Assembly: GCA_017506865.1 (NCBI GenBank)
Contig: JAFCMP010000019.1
Location: forward strand, 310,001-374,000
Reading direction: 5' to 3'
Origin: Tribonema minus
Lineage: Eukaryota > Sar > Xanthophyceae > Tribonematales > Tribonemataceae
Length of the DNA stretch: 64,000 nt
Notes under the pieces: generated by a model
Told to the model about the DNA's origin: nothing
Databases searched by the model: none
Seen by the model: only the letters and a program-made list of their open reading frames with translations
Part shown: positions 55,907 through 64,000 of the stretch, piece by piece
Numbering within the stretch: position 1 is the first letter of the stretch
Layout: each line of letters opens with the position of its first letter
Position numbers and translations under genes: made by a program

Positions 55907-58429
55907 TTTGTTTTTCTACGGTGCGACGCGAGCTCTCTCCGCTGTTCAGCAACAGCTCTGCGCCTCCCTCAATCCTGCAACTACAGTCACGCCTCCCCTG
56001 CTAGCTTGCGTGTAGGTCGCTATCGTCTTCCGCTTTGCACACGAGTGTGGGGGAAGTGTGTTTTGCTAACGGGTGGAAACAGAAAAAACGGTCCGATTGG
56101 CAGTTTCATCGGCGTGAAACCGAAAAAGGGGGGGGGAGAGAGAAAAGGCGAAAGCCTCTATCCTGCTGAGCCTGCTCTGGACCCTAGCGCTGGTGCAGCT
56201 ACGTTAATCGAGCTGCAATCCAAATCGAAGGTTGCACCCTTAAGTGATCGTCGTCGTACGTACAGTAAACACTCTGCAACGCCATGTGTCCACACAGAAA
56301 ATTGCCGAGACCATGTGTTCTGTGCCAACAGTTGCATTCATGTGCAATGCAGATGCCAAGCTCACCATCCTTGACCTTCCACAACACCAGCATGCACCCA
56401 CCACTCGTTGCGTGTTTCGCAACCCTTGCTGTGCAAGAGTTACATGCTTGCTCAGCGAGAGCTTGCACACTCTCACATTTCACAATCAGGAACAAACCTG
56501 CACAAATTGCATTTGCAAGGCACACACATGCATGGCCTACAACTTCAGCTCAAGAAGCAGAAGAAAAAAGACAAGAATTGAGACAAAGCAGCAATCAGAA
56601 CTGCTTTGCATTGATGCTTTTGTAGTGCGAAAACGCTCAAATGATCACCAGGGTACTAAAAAGGGCACTGAAAAAACAGCTGCTCAGATGTTTGTGCCAG
56701 TTGGCGACATTGCTCAGTTTCAGCACCACGCGCTCCAGTGCCTTCCAGTGCCTTCTTATCAAGCCGCGAGCACTTAAGTGCTCAGGCTGCAAGTTTCAGG
56801 TGCCACCTCGCGGCTGCAGGTACATTACCCCCAGGGGAACACATGGCACATGGCAGTTGATGACAGTACAAGCCAGTATTGTGAATCACGTCCACTGTGC
56901 GCACTGCTCAGGCGTGTGAGTTGGCGACTGGAAACGCACTGCACATAGACATGAGCTGCAACAATGCAGGCACAAAGGTGATTCCAGAGCTGCTGACAGA
57001 CCTGCCTGTGCGGTGTGCCACAAACATACATGTGCATGTCCTACTCTGGTACACACCGCCTGCGGCACATCATGCTACACGCAACTATTTCATTGTACAA
57101 CAATTGAGCAGTGCGTTCAGACCGTATGACCCATGGCAACGTACTGCCTGCACACGCGACCGTATCATTTGCCTGTCAGGCTTAGCAACACATGCGGCTG
57201 CGAAGCACGCATGTCCTGTGCACAGCAGGCATGTATGCGTGTGCTTCAAAGCTGACTAGCAAGCAAAGTGTGCAAGCATTTGCATAATTTGTCACATGTG
57301 TTGAATGGCACAGAACCAATCTCTGATGGTGACCCGCCACGTGCCTTGCGAGCGTACCCATGTTGTCGAATGCAGGGGCCCCGCCGAAGGAACATGTTGT
57401 GCAACCTGCACATGCACAAGCGCCGATGAATACAGTGAGGGGGGTATGATGGCCTCAAGCAATAAAAATGCAAAATCTGGAGCACAGATCTCACGCATGT
57501 AGATAGATGCCTTCAAGGGGATATGATGGCCTCAAGCTTGAAGCTGATTCAAAACCTGGTGCACAGATCTCACGCTGTGTATATATATATGCGGCTAACC
57601 ATACCTTGTCACCTAGAGCTCAACGATCTATTTGATTCATATATATACATGCACGCTGCTGACAACGCAACGCAGCGAGGTTGCAGATGTTAACAAGGAC
57701 TGGAAGGATGTCCCGAAGGAGGCTCAGCGGTGAAGTGTAGAACTGCAAAGCTTTTTGCGAGCAGCGTCTCCACCGCAGATGCCGCCAGTGAGGGCCGCAT
57801 TTTACGTGTCTATATTCCTGGCTAATGTTCAGAAATAACCCCATCGGCCACTGTGGGCACAGGAGAGATCTGGACCGTATATAAACCAGGGTGAGGTGTT
57901 GGGATCTTGACGATACGAAAGTCAAAGGCAACTGGAGCAGTGCGCAGATGTGCACATCCACTCACCATAGACCGTGTCACCGCAGGGGCCATCGTCCAGT
58001 TGTTGCTCAGTACGCCTGGCAGCCCCCCTTAGGCGAGTGATTTGCTGGCACTCACAGCAGCAGCCTGGCAGATGCCTGGTCTCGCTGTTGCAAGGTGGTT
58101 TGCAGTTTCAAGAGTTCCACGATGAACGTCCATCCCTCCCTGCTGCTGCTGCAGCTTGCTACACATGGCAGTGCCGGCTTTGTCCTTTGTGGGCTTTTGT
58201 CCACAAGCTAACAGAGCGGGCGTCCACTCTATTCGAGGACGCACAGCTGTTCCACGGCACAGCCTAGCCCATGATGCACGCCGCAGATGTCGTCAAGTTA
58301 AATTCATTGGAAGGCTTCGCTGTATGATCCGTAGGAACAGTGGTCCACCAACCACAGCACCAGTCGGTGATGATCAGCTACAGCTCTGGAAGTTGCCGTT
58401 GACGAATTACACCTGGGCTGTCTAGTCAG
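55907..58429. other. Intergenic region between divergent genes
   Basis: A 2.5-kb AT-richer region. It contains a tandem duplication of about 75 bp (tatgatggcctcaagc at 57446 and 57523, both ending cacagatctcacgc), a dispersed repeat copy at 57590-57640 and ta-rich steps near 57580 and 57640. ORFs here have no recognisable domain. Confidence 0.5.
57590..57640 (+). repeat. Dispersed repeat element, copy 4
   Basis: gcggctaaccataccttgtc then acctagagctcaacgatcta and tttgattcat matches the core of the elements at 7342, 16850 and 17515. It is the shortest copy and lies outside genes. Confidence 0.75.
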
Positions 58430-60910
58430 ATGGCGTGGGAGCGGCATGACCCACTTGCTGGACCAGCGGATCTGAGCTACTCCCCGTACAGCGCGTCGTC
58501 GCACAAGTTTCTATGGAAGTGGCAGGTGGGTGAGACCAAACCTCAGCTCATGTTCAACTAGAATGTTGTTATCTTGCCACCGCACTACCATCCGCTCGGT
58601 AACGATGATTACTATACTTGAAAAATAAGCGCCTGTCGCCTGCAGGAAGTCGCCGCGGCTGCCGCAGCAGCGGAAACGCTGGTGTTGAACTTTGATCCGG
58701 ATTCAGCGAGCCGCCTGATCTGGTCTGGCGTTCAGCATCCTCCCACCGACGTTGGCAGCGCACGAACTGCTGAAGCATTCATGTCAAGACAGGTACAATG
58801 ACAGCATGAAGTCAATGCATATCATGCTGAGTTTGCCGCCTGCAAGCACACACTGTAACTGATCAAGGCTGTAATCACCTCTGACGTTACGTGGGAGCAA
58901 CTTCACCGTTGTGGTGCAGGCTCAGTTCTTCTGTGAAGTTCAACTTTCAAGCTTTGTTTGAAGGCATTTTGGTGCTCAGCTTATGTTTCCAGAAAGCACA
59001 CGCAACATCTGACGCTGACGATGGCGGCAGCCGCAACATGTTTTACCTGGCAATGTGCTCACTCCTGACTGGTAGCCAACACTCCACGTCGTGCCTTGCA
59101 CAAGCAGGCGCGCCTTGGCGACAACACAGCTGCAGCACCCGCAACTGAGCAGCTGCAACATGGGCATGGAGCGGCGGAGACTGCGTCGGGAGAGCATCGG
59201 CCGCAGGGCCTGCTGAGTGCTGCTGTAGGGCGGAGCGCGCGGTTGCGCAAACAACCGCAGCACTTGCACAAGAAGCGTGCAAAGGCGACGGCAGCCGCCG
59301 CACGCGCTGCAGGGGGGCACGTCGCGCCCGATTTTTACCCAGGTGAGCGTTGCCGCGCTGCGTGCTCGATATGCGCTAGAACTTTGCCCTAGAAGTTGAT
59401 GTTCCGCGGCATGGTTCCGGGGTGCTGTGTGGTTTTGGTGGTGTGCAATGACGGTGCTACAAGTGAGGGAGCTTAATCAGCACCACAGCCTTCAATGCTC
59501 ATCGCTACTGCACGCTGGCAGTGTGATGCCGACGAATCACCGGTGACACACTGCCATGCGTACATGTGCAGCAGCACACGCATCTGTGGTCAACTGTTGC
59601 TCGAGGTCACCTTGGTGTCCGAGCTCCGGTGATGCGCACGGTGTGGGTTAGAGTTGGGGGTTAGGATCAGGGTTAGGGCTAGGGTTAGGCATGTTGACCA
59701 CAATACTCGATTCTAGACCTCTGGCAACAGGCCGGTGATACAGTCAACCATGTTGATTGAACTGCATAGCTCAGGCAGGTGCAAGTGCGGTGCGGTCACA
59801 GCGGTCATGACTGCAGCGCAACCTCCGTGCGGCCACAGCTATCACAACTGAAAGCCGTCCTTCAGACTTCAATTACATTGTCGGATGCTGCCAGAACATG
59901 GGATTGGGAATCTGGCATCATGGCCAGCGCAACGCCCCCTTATATACAGCACCCAGTCGCCAGCACACCTCTTCGGCGGAGGTGCCCTACGCTGCGCAGG
60001 GGCTGGGTGCGTAATGTGCAAGACTGCTGCGCGCTGCAGTAAATGTGACAATGCTCAGTAGCCGCGGTGCTCAATCTGTCCGAAGCGAAGTGTATCTTAA
60101 AGTACTACAGTGCTCAGCCATGTGTGGCAACTGTCAATGCGGGGCTGTCCGCAAGTGTTTTTTTTTGTGTGTCAGTTGAGCAGAGCCTGCAACAACCGCA
60201 GTGATTGCCCATCGCTCTTCGTCTTGATCACACAGTGCTGCTGCAATATCCAGTTTGCGCAATTGATCGTGATACGTTCTATACGCTCACCAGCGCCTTG
60301 TCACCTGCTGCCTGGCAGGGAGGACCGAATGGTTGGAGCAGCAGCGAAGGTGAGGGGGAGTCACCGCTTGCAGTTGTGCGCTGCTGGGACTGCTCATCTC
60401 TCCGATATCAATTGTTGATGTGTGTTTGCGCACCTTTTGAACATCACCAGTAATGCATGCCATTTGTGAGTGGTTGTCGTTGAGACGCTTTCAGACTGTC
60501 ACACAACATGTAGATTCCGTACAGCAAGCTTCAAGTTAGATGCCATTCAACTGGGCTTTTTCGCGCCCTGAGCGAGAATTGATAAGAAGTACATGCCATA
60601 ATATGTTTTCTCCAACGCAATCAAGTGTGGCATCTTTGTGCAAGCGTTCTCTGCAAAATTAGCCAAACAGGCCCCGAAGCCCAAAGTTTGATGTGTTTTT
60701 CTCCGAAAATGTTCAGAACCCCCCTTTGAACACCGTCAAACATGCGCATCATCCCCCCCCCCCCCCCCCCCGCGCGCCGCCGCGTGCAGGAAAACACTCT
60801 ACGCTGTGAGCCAGCCCCAGCCTTACGTCTCCTACACAGACTACCTGCACAACTCCAAGAACGCTGAGTGGGTGGCGCTCGCAAAGCTCGAGCGCAAGAG
60901 GCACAAGTAG
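58430..60910 (+). CDS. Hypothetical small basic protein
   Basis: Five exons join in frame with clean GT-AG sites: 58430-58525, 58646-58792, 59108-59342, 60319-60349 and 60790-60910 (TAG), giving 209 residues. It starts MAWERHDPLAGPADLSYSPY, then SSHKFLWKWQ; exon 2 gives LVLNFDPDSASRLIWSGVQH and TAEAFMSRQ; exon 3 is basic and Ala-rich (LRKQPQHLHKKRAKATAAAA, HVAPDFYPG); the tiny 31-base exon 4 adds RTEWLEQQR; and exon 5 ends with QPYVSYTDYLHNSKNAEWVA and LAKLERKRHK. The continuous frame across four introns, with changing phases (0, 0, 1, 2), argues that the gene is real. There is no signal peptide or membrane segment. I do not recognise the family. Exon 3 could start three bases earlier (CAAG acceptor). 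Confidence 0.72.
59647..59690 (+). repeat. Degenerate interstitial telomere-like repeat
   Basis: gggttagagttgggggttag followed by gatcagggttagggctaggg lies in an intron of the hypothetical gene. Other single or double units are at about 36875, 48494, 61402 and 63045. Confidence 0.7.
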
Positions 60911-62259
60911 CGCGGCTGCGGCAGCGGCCATAGCGCATGCCGCTTTCTTGTATGTGTTGTGTGCTCGTGACAAGGCCTGCCGATGCGTGTTGGTGCAACA
61001 TGATGCGATATATCTGTACGAGGAATGAACCACTAGTGCAAGTGCGCGCGGCGCAGGTGCCTGAGCTGGTGCTGGGGATGTTCAACATGGCTGAATGGTA
61101 TGGTCGCAGAATTGCATGTGTGTACACATGTGTACGAATGTATACACAGATTCAAATACATGGCCTGATCAGACTTTGCACATTAGAGCATTGCTCTTTT
61201 GCGAGGGCAATGCACCCTTGCATTCAATGTCTTCAACCATTGCCACTGACACAAGCCGTGATGTGACCGATGTCCGACCACTGTGCAGCAAAGTGCCAAT
61301 TGTGTCCTTGGCAGCATGCGGCGACCGTAGTGCAGCGATGTACCATTTGTTTGTGGCCGTATCCGTTGCTTGTTTGCAGATCTTGCGTGCAACACAGCCT
61401 TAGGATTAGGGTCAGGCCTAGGTTCAGCGATTGGGCATAAGAGACGTGGGGAATGGCTGCCGGCAGTGGTGGTAATCATCAAACACACATTTGCTGCTGA
61501 GATGACGGTTCACACATTCACGCTCCACATACAGCGCAGTCATACCAGTTAGTTCCACGTGCAAAACCCATAATAGCGCCCCCGGGACGCTAGTGCAACG
61601 CTGACATGTTGCGGATGAACTGTGGTGGTGCCACCACGATGCGGCAATGAGACACTGCGATCGACACACTTTTATAAAAAGGAATGGTCATACACCATGC
61701 AGCAACGCAGACATGCGTGATGACTTTTGCGCAGACAGTGCACATTGTTTACCACGCAACGTTGCAACCAAGCACAAAGCGGTGCATGAACAAGTGAAAA
61801 GGCATCGCTATCATGCGTGCGACAACGGGGATCATTTACTGTATTACAATGATCAGAGAACCGCTGCCGCACGTGCAACTGTCGGCGGCAGATTATAGTG
61901 GCATGACCTTCATCGTTGCGCAGCAACGAGCGCTGTCAACATTCGGCACGTCATCGACGGCACTGCCAGGCACTACGACTCGACGCTTAGCTGACGCCAA
62001 CCTGGCAAGAGGGCCAGTGCCGGCATGCCAAACGCGGCAAACCCGTCCATCACTCTCGACAGTGCCACATCAATTCAGCGCTGTGGCATGAACACCGCAA
62101 CTGCCCAATACCTAGCTGCCAACGGCGGAAGTGCACACAGCACCACATCAGTTGAGGGCTGACCCTCACCCTAAGTGCCATGAACACCGCATCTGCCCAA
62201 TGCATACTGGAGCTGCCAACGGTGGAAGCGTACGCCTGCGCGCAGCAAACGCGCGCCAT
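60911..62259. other. Intergenic region between convergent genes
   Basis: No recognisable gene. It holds scattered ttaggg-like units (61398-61420). Confidence 0.5.
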
Positions 62260-64000
62260 CTAAGTCGAGTCTGAAGGCGTGCGCTGAGCACTGTGCTCCG
62301 CAACAGGCGACAGCGGCGGGCCCAGCTCCTCCGCCATGGTGCTGATCTCCAGCTCCATGAGCTCGAGCTTGCGCAGCTTGGCGGTCACCTCGCGCCAGAT
62401 CTGCACACGACATAGTGGTTTGCATTGTCAGCTGCATTACATAGTGATTTCCTTATTAATAAATACTTTGAAGTACTTCTTGTAAGAATAAATGAAGCTC
62501 GTGCGCGCTAGGTCAAACTGGAGCAAAGGGAGGGCAATGGTGAAGGCGCGACAGCAACTACAACAATACGCAAGGTTCTGTTCATATTCCGGGAGCGCAG
62601 TATGGCGGTCGCCTTGCGGCACACCAGCAGCGCACAGCAATGGTGCGTCACGAGTTGTAGCTTGAGACCCTTTCAGGCTAAACGTGGGATCAGTGGCCTT
62701 GCGGTAATGTTGCCGCTTTGAGTGCAGCAGGGCCCTGCGTCTTCAAGTGCTGGTTCCAGATACAGCGCACGTAGGCAGGTGAAATACGCCTGCAGACACA
62801 CGTGGTCAACGATCGATGGCGTCGTACTTGATGGTGTGTGATGCACATCGAACGCGCTCCTCAGTGTCGCTCCATGCGTTGGCGTTCAACCCTCAACAAG
62901 CGGCAGTGGCCTAGCTGGTGGCTCTGCCTGGCACATGTTCATTCACATCGCACTGCACTGCGCCGGTGTTGCGGCGGTCAGCGCGTGTGGCGGACCTGAG
63001 TCTAATCAAGCAACCCTGTCACCTGCTGGATGTTGAATAAGTGTTAGGGTTGGGGTGGTTGAGCGTTGCTGCCGCTCGCCTGCATTGCGAGTCTAGATTG
63101 AGCAACGTTCTCAGGCGCTGCAGCTCCGCGTGTGGCTTGGGGTAAGGCTAGGGATAGCGTGCTGAGCGCTGCTGCTGCTCACCTGCACGGCGCGCGCCGT
63201 CTCGCTCATGTGCGCCTCTGCGCTCGCGCGCTTGATGTACGCCGACAGCACGAGGCGCAGCTTGTTGGCGCGCTTGTACTGCAGGACCTGCACCATGCGC
63301 GCCGCTGACGCGTCGCTGTACGCAGAGTTCTTGGCGGCGCGCGCTGCCTCGGCTGCGTCCGCCTGACGTGCGTCGAGAGTGACACGCGCGCGTGTGAGTT
63401 GGCAGCGGTGGTAGTGCTGCGCACGGAGCAGTATCATGCGAAGGAGGCGCTTGGCGCCATAAAAGCAAGAGCTCAGGTACAGTTCAATTTGAGGTGCTCA
63501 GGCTCCTTCGTGTGTCAGATGTGGTCGCAAGGAAGATATGCGGATGCAGATGAGATAGATCCCTTTTGTGCATCCGGTGTTACGACGTTTTACGCGCACC
63601 GCCAGCATCACAGCGCACTTGATGCTGCTGCCAGTAGAGCACCGCATAAGCTGCTGCAGCATTACCCACCGCAGCCACAGCAGCAGCTTCTCAACCAGTA
63701 ATATGCGAAGACGTACGCCATCACCGCAAAACACCACACCACAACTGCCACGTCCCAGCGCCGCTACATACCTTTGCCATGCGCCGCTGCTCCGCCTCCT
63801 CCAGCTGCCGCCGCCGCGCCTCCGCAGCCGCCGCCTCCGCCGCCGCTGCCTCCCGCACCCGCTCCCGCGCGGCAGCGCGCGCGCGCGCCTCCCGCTCCGC
63901 ACGCGCCCGCGCCTCCGCCTCCGCCGCATTCAAGCGCGCCGCCCGCGTGCGCTCTTCCAGCTGCGCGCGCGCCCTCGCGCCCCTCTCCGCGATCGCCGCC
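62260..64000 (-). CDS. Coiled-coil protein, C-terminal exons (5' end outside window)
   Basis: Three minus-strand exons join in phase: 64000-63772 (open to the window edge), 63362-63183 and 62400-62260 (TAG 62262-62260). The first visible exon is an Ala/Arg/Glu-rich single helix (RARAQLEERTRAARLN, REAAAAEAAAAEARRRQLEE, AEQRRMAK). The next reads AEAARAAKNSAYSDASAARM, VLQYKRANKLRLVLSAYIKR and SAEAHMSETARAVQ, and the last IWREVTAKLRKLELMELEIS with TMAEELGPPL and a Ser/Thr/Pro tail. The whole is strongly helical and charged, like MAP7-, cytoskeleton- or axoneme-associated coiled coils, but no family is recognised. More exons between 62400 and 63183 are possible. In gene sense the donor of the middle exon is CAG|GTGAGC. 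Confidence 0.65.

Noticed and set aside
1-64000. tRNA, rRNA or other structural RNA genes
   Set aside because: I searched by eye for tRNA box A/B and cloverleaf patterns and rRNA-like conserved blocks and found none; a covariance-model scan could still find divergent ones.

Overview
This window looks like nuclear DNA of a GC-rich, intron-rich unicellular eukaryote, probably an alga of the stramenopile or haptophyte kind; the lineage call is an inference. Genes are split by GT-AG introns, with one GC-AG intron. The proteins are eukaryotic families: MRG15, RNF10, MFSD5, MATE and a kynurenine-type aminotransferase. Short TTAGGG arrays occur inside introns and between genes. Low-complexity Ala, Gly and Ser tracts interrupt many exons, and several splice acceptors follow very long C runs.

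Layout. 2-1159 (+): C-terminal part of a WW-domain protein. 2473-5272 (-): kynurenine-type aminotransferase. 5915-10494 (+): MRG15/EAF3-like chromo-MRG protein. 11005-13721 (+): DUF2256 zinc-ribbon fused to a methyltransferase. 16518-22055 (+): MFSD5-like transporter. 24232-31204 (-): RNF10/Mag2-like RING protein. 31259-39997 (+): signal-anchored coiled-coil protein, starting 54 bp from the RNF10 start. 42206-45322: decayed genes, namely an ARM-repeat pseudogene and an inverted pair of related remnants. 45639-53261 (+): MATE transporter. 55034-55906 (-): secreted EGF-repeat protein. 58430-60910 (+): unrecognised small basic protein. 62260-64000 (-): 3' part of a coiled-coil protein. Exon models were built by hand from splice consensus, reading-frame continuity and family similarity.

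The most unusual feature is architectural. At many introns, the edge of the neighbouring exon together with its splice site has been tandemly copied into the intron, giving 2 to about 8 copies. The clearest case is a 131-bp unit repeated six times, plus a degenerate seventh, at a MATE donor. The pattern recurs in nearly every multi-exon gene here. It gives many decoy splice sites and fits models in which introns arise or grow by tandem duplication of exon-intron junctions.

The genes do not form a pathway: they cover chromatin (MRG15), ribosome and protein quality control (RNF10), transport (MFSD5, MATE), amino-acid metabolism (KYAT) and secretion (EGF protein). Head-to-head pairs (KYAT/MRG15, RNF10/coiled-coil) suggest shared promoters.
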